A DNA stretch of 64,000 bases from Larkinella arboricola. Lineage in GTDB: Bacteria > Bacteroidota > Bacteroidia > Cytophagales > Spirosomataceae. The notes beneath the pieces are model-generated. The model did not search any database and had not been told where the DNA came from. It saw nothing but the letters and a program-made list of their open reading frames with translations. Numbering within the stretch: the stretch's first letter is position 1; the number at the start of each line of letters is the position of its first letter. This document shows, in pieces, positions 18,730 through 27,162 of the stretch. A program made the position numbers and the translations under genes. The DNA is taken from the NCBI RefSeq assembly GCF_003259745.1, contig NZ_QLMC01000008.1:1-64000 (forward strand), given 5' to 3'.

Positions 18730-20070
18730 ATGCAGGGCACCATTCTAATTATCGACGATGAAGACCGGCTTCGCCAGCTTCTGGCTCGTCTTCTCAGCCT
18801 TGAAGGCTATCGGGTTCTGGAAGCCAACAACGCCCGCAACGGCCTCCGCATACTCGAACAGGAAGAAATTCATCTGGTGATCAGCGATGTCAAACTACCG
18901 GACAAAAACGGTATTGAACTTTCCGCTCAGATCAAACAGCTTTATCCGACCACCGAAATCATTGTGCTAACGGCTTTTGGCACGATCGCCGACGGGGTAA
19001 CCGCCATTAAAAATGGCGCCTTCGACTACATTACGAAGGGCGACGACAATGACCGCATTATCCCGCTCGTTAGCCGGGCCATCGAAAAAGCCCAATTACA
19101 GTTTCGCATACGGCAACTGGAGGAGAAGGTCAACAAACGCTACGGTTTTGAAAGCATTATTGGCGAATCGAAAGCCATCCGGCAAGCCGTTGATCTGGCC
19201 CGAAAAGTAGCCGTTACCGACACCACCGTTCTGCTGACGGGTGAAACCGGAACCGGCAAAGAAGTTTTTGCGCAGGCCATTCATCAGGCCAGTTCCCGGC
19301 GGGCGGGCACTTTTGTCGCCGTCAATTGCAGCGCACTGGGCAAGGAGATTCTGGAAAGTGAGTTGTTTGGGCACCGGGCGGGGGCCTTTACGGGAGCTTC
19401 CCGCGATAAGAAAGGGTTGTTTGAAGAAGCGCATAAAGGCACCATCTTTCTGGACGAAATTGGTGAGATGGCGCTTGATTTACAGGCCAAACTGCTGCGG
19501 GTGCTGGAAACGCACGAATTCATGCGTGTGGGCGATACCAAACCAACCAGGGTGGATGTGCGCGTGGTGGCGGCAACGAATCGGGATCTGGAGCAGGAAG
19601 CCACAGCCGGACATTTCCGACTGGATTTGTATTACCGGCTTTCGGTGTTTCGCATTGAACTCCCCTCCCTCCGCGACCGGCGCGACGACATTCCGGCCCT
19701 CGCCAGGCAGTTTGCCCGGCAAAGTGCGTTGAAAATTGGCAAACGCGACGTGACGTTAAGCCCGGATTTTGAACAAAAACTCCGTCAGCACGGCTGGAAG
19801 GGCAATATTCGGGAGTTGAAAAATGTGATTGAACGAGCCGTTATTCTCGCCGATGGACCGGAATTAACCCTGGATCTGCTGCCTTACGATCTGCTGTATG
19901 CCGGAAAAACCATTTCAAACGGACCGGTTTACGATCTGGCGCAGATCGAGGAAAACCACATTCGCTACGTTCTCCACCACACCAACGGCAACAAAGCCGA
20001 AGCCGCCCGGCTCCTCAACATCGGCCTCACAACGCTCTACCGCAAAATCACAGAATACCGGATTAATTAG
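18730..20070 (+). CDS. Sigma-54-dependent response regulator, NtrC family
   Basis: The 446-residue protein has a receiver domain (phospho-acceptor Asp53 in VISDVKLPD, acidic pair Asp9/Asp10), an AAA+ domain with Walker A GETGTGKE (about residues 172-179), the sigma-54 contact motif GAFTGA and Walker B TIFLDEIGEM, and a C-terminal Fis-type helix-turn-helix (NKAEAARLLNIGLTTLYRKI). It activates RNA polymerase holding RpoN after phosphorylation. ATG 18730 starts directly at the receiver domain; the frame is open back to 18577 inside the AraC gene. No kinase is adjacent. An inverted repeat of the same family as the one after the sensor kinase follows its stop at once. Confidence 0.93.
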   Translation: MQGTILIIDDEDRLRQLLARLLSLEGYRVLEANNARNGLRILEQEEIHLVISDVKLPDKNGIELSAQIKQLYPTTEIIVLTAFGTIADGVTAIKNGAFDYITKGDDNDRIIPLVSRAIEKAQLQFRIRQLEEKVNKRYGFESIIGESKAIRQAVDLARKVAVTDTTVLLTGETGTGKEVFAQAIHQASSRRAGTFVAVNCSALGKEILESELFGHRAGAFTGASRDKKGLFEEAHKGTIFLDEIGEMALDLQAKLLRVLETHEFMRVGDTKPTRVDVRVVAATNRDLEQEATAGHFRLDLYYRLSVFRIELPSLRDRRDDIPALARQFARQSALKIGKRDVTLSPDFEQKLRQHGWKGNIRELKNVIERAVILADGPELTLDLLPYDLLYAGKTISNGPVYDLAQIEENHIRYVLHHTNGNKAEAARLLNIGLTTLYRKITEYRIN

Positions 20071-20144
20071 GAGTTAAGAATTAAGAGTGATGAGTTGGCT
20101 ACCGCAACGCTACTCTTAATTCTTAACTCTCAATTCTTAACTCT
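20071..20144. repeat. Inverted repeat, family A, copy 2
   Basis: Perfect 18-bp arms (20071-20088 with 20112-20129) start at the base after the regulator stop codon. A second copy of the right-arm word (ATTCTTAACTCT, 20133-20144) follows and reaches the stop codon of the convergent hydrolase. Loop word GTTGGCT matches the copy at 12441. Confidence 0.85.
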
Positions 20145-21006
20145 AATAAGCGGTTTCTGTCACCGTGGTGGTGGATGAAATGAACGCCAGCAGGTCGCTG
20201 TTTAGTTGATCCTTTCGGGTGAAGAATAATCCGTGGGGCTCTCCTTCGTACACCAGCAGTTGCGACTGCGGAATCATGGCGTGTGTTTTCTGGCCTGATG
20301 CCTCAAAAGGCACAGTGGCATCCGAATCACCATGAATAATCAGCGTTGGAATGTTGATGGCCGCCATATCCGAACGAAAATCCGTGCCCGAAAAAGCCCT
20401 GACACATTCGATGGTGGCCCTGGGTGAACCCAGCAACGCCAGCGTCTGATTCCATTGCAGGAAGGAATCGCTCACCGGATGACTCAGCAGACTGACGCCG
20501 TAGAATTGTTTGCCGAATGTCGCCAGAAAGTCGGCGCGGTCGGCCTGTATTTTTTCCAGCATTTCGTCGAAAACCGATTGATCAACGCCATCCTGATTAT
20601 CGTCGGCTTTCAGCAAGTACGGCGTTACTGCGCTTACCAGAACAATTTTCGAAACCCGATCGGCTCCATACCGGCTTACATACCGCACCACCTCGCCCCC
20701 ACCCATCGAAAAGCCGACCAGCGTGACATTACGCAGGTCCAGTTCGTCCAGAACCGCTTTCAGATCAGCCGCCAGTGTATCGTAATCATAACCGTCCCAC
20801 GGTTTCGACGATTTGCCAAAACCCCGGCGGTCGTAGGCAATGCAGCGCAAACCGTGCCTGGGCAGTTCGGTCATCTGATATTCCCACATTTCGTGGCTCA
20901 GGGGCCAACCATGAATCAATACCACGGGATTGCCCGTTCCCCAATCCTGATAGAAGAGATTGACCGGCTCACCATTGGCAGCGGTTCCAGCTTGAATGTA
21001 ACTCAT
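20143..21006 (-). CDS. Alpha/beta hydrolase, non-haem chloroperoxidase-like
   Basis: The 287-residue protein shows the full alpha/beta hydrolase set: oxyanion stretch LIHGWPLSHEMW (about 30-41), YDRRGFGKSSKP, nucleophile elbow GFSMGG (98-103, Ser100), acid residue in LIIHGDSDATVPF, and late His in EGEPHGLF. The pattern HGWPLS.EMW...DRRGFG is typical of the so-called bacterial non-haem haloperoxidases and related esterases. No signal peptide. It stands alone; the physiological substrate is unknown. Confidence 0.88.
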   Translation of the reverse strand: MSYIQAGTAANGEPVNLFYQDWGTGNPVVLIHGWPLSHEMWEYQMTELPRHGLRCIAYDRRGFGKSSKPWDGYDYDTLAADLKAVLDELDLRNVTLVGFSMGGGEVVRYVSRYGADRVSKIVLVSAVTPYLLKADDNQDGVDQSVFDEMLEKIQADRADFLATFGKQFYGVSLLSHPVSDSFLQWNQTLALLGSPRATIECVRAFSGTDFRSDMAAINIPTLIIHGDSDATVPFEASGQKTHAMIPQSQLLVYEGEPHGLFFTRKDQLNSDLLAFISSTTTVTETAY

Positions 21007-21151
21007 AACGTCGATTGATTAAAGTGATCGCTATACTAACGGTTCTGCCGCCTGGTTGGATTTTTATTCAGCAGGAAACTGATTGAATAGCCTGAAAATC
21101 AGCAGGACAAAATACTACCGCCGATCCTCAACACCCGGCTCACACGGAATT

Positions 21152-22213
21152 TCAATCAAACAGATTCAACTGTCGTTTGCGCAGAAAACGGGTGGTATCC
21201 AGCCTGGGCAATCCACTATCCGGCATGTACTTATTAATAGCCATCTGGTGAAACTGCCGAATTTGCTCCGCAAACCTGCCCTCGCCCGCCATGCGGGTAC
21301 CAAACCGGGAGTCGCTCAACTGTCCGCCGTGGCAGTCCCGAATCTGGTCCAGCACTTTGCCCGCCCGGTCGGGGTAATTTTTCCGAATCCAGTCTTCAAA
21401 CAACGGACCGACGGCACCATTCAGCCGGACAATCGTATACCCTGCCCAAATTGCGCCATGTTGTGCCGCCAGTTCGACTAATCGGGGAACATCCTTCTCG
21501 TTCAGACTGGGTATAATAGGAGCCGTCATCACCCCAACCGGAACGCCAATGCCCGACAGTTCTTTGATAACCTGCAACCGGCGCTGGGCCGTCACCGTAC
21601 GGGGTTCCATCTTCTGGCGCAACTCTTCGTCCAGCGTTGTAATCGTTATCAAGACCACGACAAGGTTCTGAGCCGCCAGTTGCTGCAACAGGTCTTTATC
21701 GCGCAGAATCAGGGCGTTTTTGGTGATAATACTAACCGGATTGCGGTACAGCAGACACAGTTCCAGCATACGGCGGGTCAGCCGAAACCGGCGTTCGGCG
21801 GGTTGGTAGCAATCGGTATTTCCGGATAAATGAATCGCTTCCGGCTGGTAGTTTTTAGACAGAAACTCTTTTTCCAGCAACTCCGGCGCATTCTTTTTGA
21901 CCATGATCTTGGTTTCAAAATCGAGTCCCGCCGAGAAGCCCCAGTACTCGTGCGAATTACGCGCGTAACAATAGATGCAACCGTGTTCGCAGCCCAAATA
22001 GGGATTTACGGAAGCCATAAAACCAATGTCCGAGCTGTTGGGACGGCTAATTATTTGCTTCGGATTGTCTTCATAAAACCGCGTTTGCACGGTTGGTTCC
22101 GGAAAATCCTCATCCGGAACATTCTGCTCCCCGTCCGGTTCTATCTGAAGTTTCTGGAAACGATTATGGGTATTCACCTGTGCCCCGCGTCCTTTGAGAT
22201 AATCGTTTTTCAT
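21152..22213 (-). CDS. Radical SAM protein, PA0069 / SplB-like family
   Basis: The 353-residue protein has the iron-sulphur motif CEHGCIYC (Cys75, Cys79, Cys82; CX3CX2C) and the family stretch YCYARNSHEYWG. The spacing and the sequence following match the PA0069-type radical SAM proteins, related to spore photoproduct lyase, whose function is not established. ATG 22213 is used; the frame extends to 22279 with hydrophobic codons (CYLWLICFTC) that are unlikely to be translated. It is followed at about 150 bases by the hydrolase gene on the same strand. Confidence 0.9.
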   Translation of the reverse strand: MKNDYLKGRGAQVNTHNRFQKLQIEPDGEQNVPDEDFPEPTVQTRFYEDNPKQIISRPNSSDIGFMASVNPYLGCEHGCIYCYARNSHEYWGFSAGLDFETKIMVKKNAPELLEKEFLSKNYQPEAIHLSGNTDCYQPAERRFRLTRRMLELCLLYRNPVSIITKNALILRDKDLLQQLAAQNLVVVLITITTLDEELRQKMEPRTVTAQRRLQVIKELSGIGVPVGVMTAPIIPSLNEKDVPRLVELAAQHGAIWAGYTIVRLNGAVGPLFEDWIRKNYPDRAGKVLDQIRDCHGGQLSDSRFGTRMAGEGRFAEQIRQFHQMAINKYMPDSGLPRLDTTRFLRKRQLNLFD

Positions 22214-22389
22214 AGTAATATATTTCAATAATGGACGATCAATGATACAAGTAAAACATATAAGCCACAAGTAACACACAAGGTTTTTTATCTTTATAGT
22301 AGCATAGACGACGGGTTGGGGTGTTAATTTTTCTTAAAGCTTCAGCGATTATTGCCAACCCATTTGTTTATCGCGAACTTGCCACGCAT

Positions 22390-23088
22390 ATGAAACTCCT
22401 GTTTGTCTTTCTTTTTGTTACCTCTGCTGCTTTGTGTCAAACGCCGAAGTACATCATCGGCAAAGTACTGGATCAGGAAACGGATCAGGGCGTTAACAAT
22501 GCCAGCGTGATCAACAAACGCTCGCTGGCGGTGGGGCGCACCAATCAGATTGGCAATTATTACTTGCAGGTAAAACCCGGTGATTCGGTGGTCGTAACCA
22601 GCCCCACCCACGGCCGGAAAGCATTCCGCTGGGACGGAACCACCCAGCAGCCGGTGCTACGGATGAAGCGCGAATTGGCGGATAATGTGATTAATCTGGC
22701 AGAGGTTACGGTACGGGGCAAACAGGAAGCCGAACTCAAACGCGAACTCGAACAACTGCTAAGTGAACCCGAAGCCAAACGGGGCGTAACGGCCGAACAG
22801 GTATTGGATCGGGCGGCTTCGGGCTCAGTAATTACCCTACTCTACGAAGCATTCAGCCGACGGGCCAAGTCCGACCGCAAAGCACTTGTGCTGATGCAGG
22901 AAGATCGGAGGCATAAACTAGCCCTTTACCGCTTTGAACTGGTGGCAGGCCGCGCAACCGATCTGACGGGCAACGACCTGGAAAAATTTAAGGAATTTTG
23001 CCAGCTTGACGACATGGCAATCCTGCAAGCCAGCGAATACGAACTGACGTTTGCCATCTTACAGTGCCTAAAAGCCTTTAAACGCTAG
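22390..23088 (+). CDS. Secreted protein with carboxypeptidase-regulatory-like N-terminal domain
   Basis: The 232-residue protein has a signal peptide (residues 1-18, ending in ALCQ). Residues 21-95 read as a CarboxypepD_reg-like beta sandwich (GKVLDQETDQGVNNASV, GRTNQIGNYYLQVKPGDSV) ending in LAEVTVRGK, the segment that in TonB receptors leads to the plug. Here no barrel follows; instead there is a 120-residue helical region of unknown fold. ATG 22390 gives the signal peptide; the longer frame from 22321 does not. Similar stand-alone proteins are common in Cytophagales and have no known role. Confidence 0.75.
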   Translation: MKLLFVFLFVTSAALCQTPKYIIGKVLDQETDQGVNNASVINKRSLAVGRTNQIGNYYLQVKPGDSVVVTSPTHGRKAFRWDGTTQQPVLRMKRELADNVINLAEVTVRGKQEAELKRELEQLLSEPEAKRGVTAEQVLDRAASGSVITLLYEAFSRRAKSDRKALVLMQEDRRHKLALYRFELVAGRATDLTGNDLEKFKEFCQLDDMAILQASEYELTFAILQCLKAFKR

Positions 23089-23165
23089 TTTTAAAGCGTT
23101 TATCTCCTCTAGTAAGTATACTTAGAAGTTACTTGCCCAGTAAGTTGTTATACCTAGAAAACAAA

Positions 23166-23195
23166 AAAGCCATGCGGGATTTCCCTCATGGCTTT
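23166..23195. terminator. Bidirectional intrinsic terminator
   Basis: 9-bp stem 23166-23174 with 23187-23195, extended by GGG/CCC inside, preceded by an A run. It follows the secreted protein gene by about 75 bases. The rest of 23089-23385 is very AT-rich with no gene. Confidence 0.75.
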
Positions 23196-23385
23196 CTGAT
23201 TTACTCAACGTTATGAAAAACTTTTCTTTTCAATGCAAATATATATGATTAGTTATGATATAAAATTTAAAATAGTCAAAAAAATTTTACACCATTAACA
23301 AACCCGAAACAACACTTTGTTTATCAACTACTTAACCGTAAACTAAAAACTGACTACGAAAACCCAATTTAGGTACTATTACTTA

Positions 23386-24054
23386 TCAGACATCATTCAG
23401 GATCAAGCCATCCCGAATAGTAAGCTTCCGGTCGGCCATATCGGCCAGTAACTCATTATGGGTTACAATCACAAAAGCCTGCCCTAACTCATCACGTAAC
23501 CGAAAAAATAGCTTGTGAAGTTCCTCAGCATTATGCGAATCCAGATTACCGCTGGGCTCATCGGCGAAAATAATGGCGGGAGAATTAACCAAGGCCCGGG
23601 CAACGGCTGTTCGCTGCTGCTCTCCTCCCGACAATTGAGATGGTAAATGGCCCTTACGGTCACCTACGCCCAGAATATTTAATAATTCCTCGGCCCGGGT
23701 ACGCACCTTTTTCTCGTCATGACCGGCAATAAATCCCGGTAAACAGACATTCTCCAGGGCCGTAAACTCGGCCATCAGATTATGGAACTGGAAAACAAAG
23801 CCAATCCGTTCGTTTCGGAAGCGGGCCAGTTCTTTTTCGTTTAATTTAAACACATTCTGCCCCGCCAGCGTAATCTGGCCTGAATCCGGACGGTCAAGTG
23901 TCCCTAAAATATGCAGCAGTGTGCTTTTACCGGCACCGGAAGCGCCAACGATGGAAACAACTTCTCCCGGTTGTATACTCAGGTTTATTCCCTTCAGAAC
24001 GGGCAGATCGCCGTGGGAACGGGTTATATGGATGGCTTCCAGAAGCGGTTGCAT
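23386..24054 (-). CDS. ABC transporter ATP-binding protein, LolD/MacB type
   Basis: The 222-residue ATPase has Walker [10 protein letters not shown] (37-45), Q-loop region [18 protein letters not shown], signature LSGGEQQR (141-148), Walker B IIFADEP (161-167) and H-loop VIVTHN. It belongs to the LolD/MacB/FtsE group, which powers lipoprotein release or export without transporting through the membrane itself. The permease partner is not adjacent, as is often the case in Bacteroidota. It is divergent from sucC. Confidence 0.88.
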   Translation of the reverse strand: MQPLLEAIHITRSHGDLPVLKGINLSIQPGEVVSIVGASGAGKSTLLHILGTLDRPDSGQITLAGQNVFKLNEKELARFRNERIGFVFQFHNLMAEFTALENVCLPGFIAGHDEKKVRTRAEELLNILGVGDRKGHLPSQLSGGEQQRTAVARALVNSPAIIFADEPSGNLDSHNAEELHKLFFRLRDELGQAFVIVTHNELLADMADRKLTIRDGLILNDV

Positions 24055-24139
24055 AGACGATAAGCGGGTCAGAGTAGAGCGAAAAACTGGTTTTTATCAG
24101 CGTGTCAAGTTCTCTGCTGAATTTTAAAACCAAAAGAAG

Positions 24140-24171
24140 TTGTTCCGCTAAATTTCGTTAAACTATCTTTA
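24140..24171 (+). promoter_or_regulatory. Candidate sucC promoter
   Basis: TTG at 24140-24142 and TATCTTTA at 24164-24171, 21 bases apart, resemble the Bacteroidota -33/-7 pair. The last base of the -7 element is off consensus and spacing is a little long. Confidence 0.35.
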
Positions 24172-24216
24172 CACGCGAAAGTAATGTTTTTTTCACCATT
24201 CCTTGTTTTGCTCCAT

Positions 24217-25440
24217 ATGAACATTCACGAGTACCAGGGTAAAGAGATATTGAAACACTACGGTGTCCGGGTTCAGGAAGGCACCGTAGCTGAATCGCCC
24301 GAAAAAGCCGTTGAAGCCGCCAAGCAGATCATGGCGCAAACTAATTCGAAGTTTGTCGTAGTTAAATCGCAGATCCACGCCGGAGGCCGCGGTAAAGGAA
24401 AAATCCAGGGTTCGGAACAACGTGGAGTTCAAGTGGCCAAGTCGGTTGATGAGGTACGCGAAATTTCCAAAAATATCATCGGCAATGTCCTGGTAACGCA
24501 CCAGACCGGTCCCGAAGGTCGGAAAGTCAATAAAGTTCTGGTTGCTCAGGATGTTTATTATCCCGGCGCTTCCGAGCCAAAAGAATATTACATCGGTATT
24601 CTGCTGGATCGGGCTAAAGCCTGCAACGTGATCATGGCCAGCACCGAAGGCGGTATGGACATTGAAGAAGTAGCCGAGCATTCGCCCGAAAAAATTGTTA
24701 AGGAATGGGTTGATCCCACCATCGGCCTGCAACCGTTCCAGGTGCGAAACATCGCTTTTGCGCTGGGTCTGGAAGGGGAAGCCTTCAAAGAAATGGTGAA
24801 GTTCATCGGAGCGCTTTACAAAGCGTATGTCGAAACGGATTCATCCATGTTTGAAATTAACCCGGTGCTGAAAACATCGGACAACAAAATTCTGGCGGTG
24901 GATGCCAAGGTGAACCTGGACGACAACGCCCTGTACCGTCACCCCGACCTGAAAAACCTCCGCGACATTGCGGAAGAAGATCCGTTGGAAGTGGAAGCAA
25001 CGGCCAACGACCTGAACTACGTCAAACTCGACGGTAACGTAGGTTGTATGGTAAACGGTGCCGGTCTGGCGATGGCTACGATGGACATCATCAAACTGTC
25101 GGGTGGCGAGCCTGCCAACTTCCTGGATGTAGGGGGTGGTGCAAACGCCAAAACCGTAGAAGCAGGCTTCCGGATTATTCTGAAAGACCCGAACGTGAAA
25201 GCAATTCTGATCAATATCTTTGGCGGTATTGTTCGCTGTGATCGCGTTGCTACCGGGGTTGTGGAAGCTTATAAAGCCATTGGCGATATTAAAGTACCGA
25301 TCATTGTCCGGTTGCAGGGAACGAACGCCGAAGAAGGTGCCCGTATCATCGATGAATCCGGCCTGAAAGTATTCTCAGCCGTCCAGTTGAAAGATGCCGC
25401 TGCGAAAGTGAAGCAGGTGCTGGAAGAAATGGGGGCTTAA
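24217..25440 (+). CDS. sucC: Succinate-CoA ligase (ADP-forming) subunit beta
   Basis: The 407-residue protein is the ATP-grasp subunit that, with SucD, interconverts succinyl-CoA and succinate in the TCA cycle. It opens with MNIHEYQGKEILKHYGV, the family N terminus, and has KSQIHAGGRGK, FEINPV and the nucleotide/phosphate stretch LDVGGGAN followed by NIFGGIVRCD. ATG 24217 is used because the family start falls exactly there; the frame runs back to 24184. sucD is not in the window. It ends next to an inverted repeat shared with the parE end. Confidence 0.96.
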   Translation: MNIHEYQGKEILKHYGVRVQEGTVAESPEKAVEAAKQIMAQTNSKFVVVKSQIHAGGRGKGKIQGSEQRGVQVAKSVDEVREISKNIIGNVLVTHQTGPEGRKVNKVLVAQDVYYPGASEPKEYYIGILLDRAKACNVIMASTEGGMDIEEVAEHSPEKIVKEWVDPTIGLQPFQVRNIAFALGLEGEAFKEMVKFIGALYKAYVETDSSMFEINPVLKTSDNKILAVDAKVNLDDNALYRHPDLKNLRDIAEEDPLEVEATANDLNYVKLDGNVGCMVNGAGLAMATMDIIKLSGGEPANFLDVGGGANAKTVEAGFRIILKDPNVKAILINIFGGIVRCDRVATGVVEAYKAIGDIKVPIIVRLQGTNAEEGARIIDESGLKVFSAVQLKDAAAKVKQVLEEMGA

Positions 25441-25459
25441 GAGCCTGTTAGAAAAAGTT

Positions 25460-25549
25460 GTTTCGCGGAGTTAAGCGGAGAACCGTTGAGTTAAGCAGAG
25501 GAAACTCCGCTCATCTTGTTGTTCTCCGCTTAACTCCGCGAAACTTTTT
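25460..25549. repeat. Inverted repeat, family B, copy 1
   Basis: Perfect 24-bp arms (25460-25483 with 25521-25544) between convergent sucC and the M48 peptidase gene, with A5/T5 just outside. The core CGCGGAGTTAAGCGGAG is also in the repeat at 57122. A further degenerate copy of the word (GAGTTAAGCAGAG, 25488-25500) lies in the loop. Confidence 0.88.
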
Positions 25550-26375
25550 AGCGGCTTGCCCGCTGATAGTACTTCATTGCATCCGGCATTTGTTTTTCCA
25601 GATCCCGAATCCGGCGCTCGTCGGACGGGTGAGTTGACAAAAACTCCGGTGGTTTCTGGCCCGATCCGGCTTTGGCCATCCGGCCCCAGAAGTTGACGGC
25701 TTCCTGCGGATTGTAACCCGCCATAGCCATAAAAATCAGGCCCAGCTTGTCGGCTTCCGATTCCTGCGACCGGCTGTGCGGCAGCGCCCGGCCCACCTGA
25801 TAAGCCGCCGGAAGCCCCGCTCCTACGGCTTGCAGCAGCAGCGCATTGGTCTGGCTACGCTGGTTTTGCGAAAGCGAGCCCAGTACCAACTGACCTCCCT
25901 GCAATAAGCCGTTGGCAACCAGCTCTTCACTCATCCGCTCGTTCCCGTGCTCGGCAATGGCGTGCGACACTTCGTGCCCCATGACCGTAGCAACACCGGC
26001 TTCGTTCTGTGTATAAGGCAGGATACCCGTATAAAAAGCAACCTTTCCACCCGGCATACACCAGGCGTTCACCTGCGGACTTTCGATCAGATTAAATTCC
26101 CACTGAAATCCGTTTAGCCTTTCACTCAGGTTATTCGCGGCCATATACGTTTCTACGGCTTTTTGAATACGCGCCCCTACCCGTTTAATCATATCTTCCT
26201 GACCTCCGGAGCGAACCACACGGCTCGAATCCAGAACGCCTTTATAATTTGAAAAACTCAACGGTAACATCTGGTTATTAGGAATTAACACCAGTTGGTT
26301 CCGACCGGTAAGCGGCACTTTCTGACAGGCAATTACCAGGCCAGTCATCAACATGGCCATTATCGCTCTTTTCAT
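25548..26375 (-). CDS. M48-family zinc metallopeptidase lipoprotein
   Basis: The 275-residue protein has a lipobox (VIAC, Cys17) and the zinc motif HEVSH (His134-His138) followed by ESEADKLG (about 204-211), which supplies the third ligand. This is the secreted/lipoprotein branch of M48, related to BepA and Oma1 C-terminal domains, acting on envelope proteins. Its stop codon lies inside the right flank of the inverted repeat shared with sucC. Confidence 0.92.
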   Translation of the reverse strand: MKRAIMAMLMTGLVIACQKVPLTGRNQLVLIPNNQMLPLSFSNYKGVLDSSRVVRSGGQEDMIKRVGARIQKAVETYMAANNLSERLNGFQWEFNLIESPQVNAWCMPGGKVAFYTGILPYTQNEAGVATVMGHEVSHAIAEHGNERMSEELVANGLLQGGQLVLGSLSQNQRSQTNALLLQAVGAGLPAAYQVGRALPHSRSQESEADKLGLIFMAMAGYNPQEAVNFWGRMAKAGSGQKPPEFLSTHPSDERRIRDLEKQMPDAMKYYQRASR

Positions 26376-26474
26376 AATTAGAATATAATTGTGTTTAGAA
26401 ATTCTGACGCCAAAACTATTTACAAGAGACTGTTGTTAGCTCGACTTTGTTCAATTTTTTTAACAAGCGTGCGG

Positions 26475-26501
26475 TTGAGCCGTCTTTCCTGTTTAGATTT
26501 G
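26475..26501 (+). promoter_or_regulatory. Candidate promoter for the FAH-family gene
   Basis: TTG at 26475-26477 and TAGATTTG at 26494-26501 with 16 bases between; the -7 element is a full TAnnTTTG match. The expected start site near 26508 leaves a short leader before ATG 26527. Confidence 0.5.
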
Positions 26502-26526
26502 CGACCGGAGAAAAAGTTTAAATCGC

Positions 26527-27138
26527 ATGAAAATCATCGCCGTTGGACGGAATTACGCGGAGCACATCAAAGAACTGAATAACGAGCAGCCCGACGATCC
26601 GGTTATTTTCACCAAACCAGAGACGGCCATTCTGCGCCCCGGCGATCCTTTCTTCTACCCCGACTTTTCGACCGATATTCACCACGAAGTGGAGATTGTC
26701 GTGCGCATCGGCCGCACGGGTAAAAACATTGAGCAAAAGTTTGCGCACCGCTATTATGACGAAATCGGCGTTGGCATCGACTTTACGGCGCGCGATCTGC
26801 AATCGAAGCTGAAAGCCAAAGGACTGCCGTGGGACCTGGCCAAAGGGTTTAACGGTTCGGCTCCCATGTCGGCGTTTGTACCCAAAACGGATTTCCCGGA
26901 CCTGAAAAACCTGAATTTCCGGCTCGATGTAAACGGCGAAACCCGGCAGGTGGGCAATACGTCCATGATGCTGTTCCAGATTGACTATCTGATTTCCTTT
27001 GTTTCCAACTATTTTATGCTCCTTCAGGGCGACATCCTTTTTACCGGTACGCCGAAAGGCGTTGGCCCCGTACAGGTTGGCGACCGGCTGACGGCTTACA
27101 TTGAAGACCGGAAAATGTTGGAATTTGACGTAAAATAG
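26527..27138 (+). CDS. Fumarylacetoacetate hydrolase-family protein
   Basis: The 203-residue protein is the small, single-domain form of the FAH family. It shows HHEVEIVVRIG (metal-binding Glu pair), GIDFTARDLQSKLK, the Lys of AKGFNGSAP and the C-terminal TGTPKGVGPV loop. Relatives hydrolyse acylpyruvates or decarboxylate oxaloacetate; the exact substrate is open. It precedes the M23 peptidase gene by 24 bases and is probably co-transcribed with it. Confidence 0.9.
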   Translation: MKIIAVGRNYAEHIKELNNEQPDDPVIFTKPETAILRPGDPFFYPDFSTDIHHEVEIVVRIGRTGKNIEQKFAHRYYDEIGVGIDFTARDLQSKLKAKGLPWDLAKGFNGSAPMSAFVPKTDFPDLKNLNFRLDVNGETRQVGNTSMMLFQIDYLISFVSNYFMLLQGDILFTGTPKGVGPVQVGDRLTAYIEDRKMLEFDVK

Positions 27139-27162
27139 CCAACGGATTCAGGAAGTGGGATT

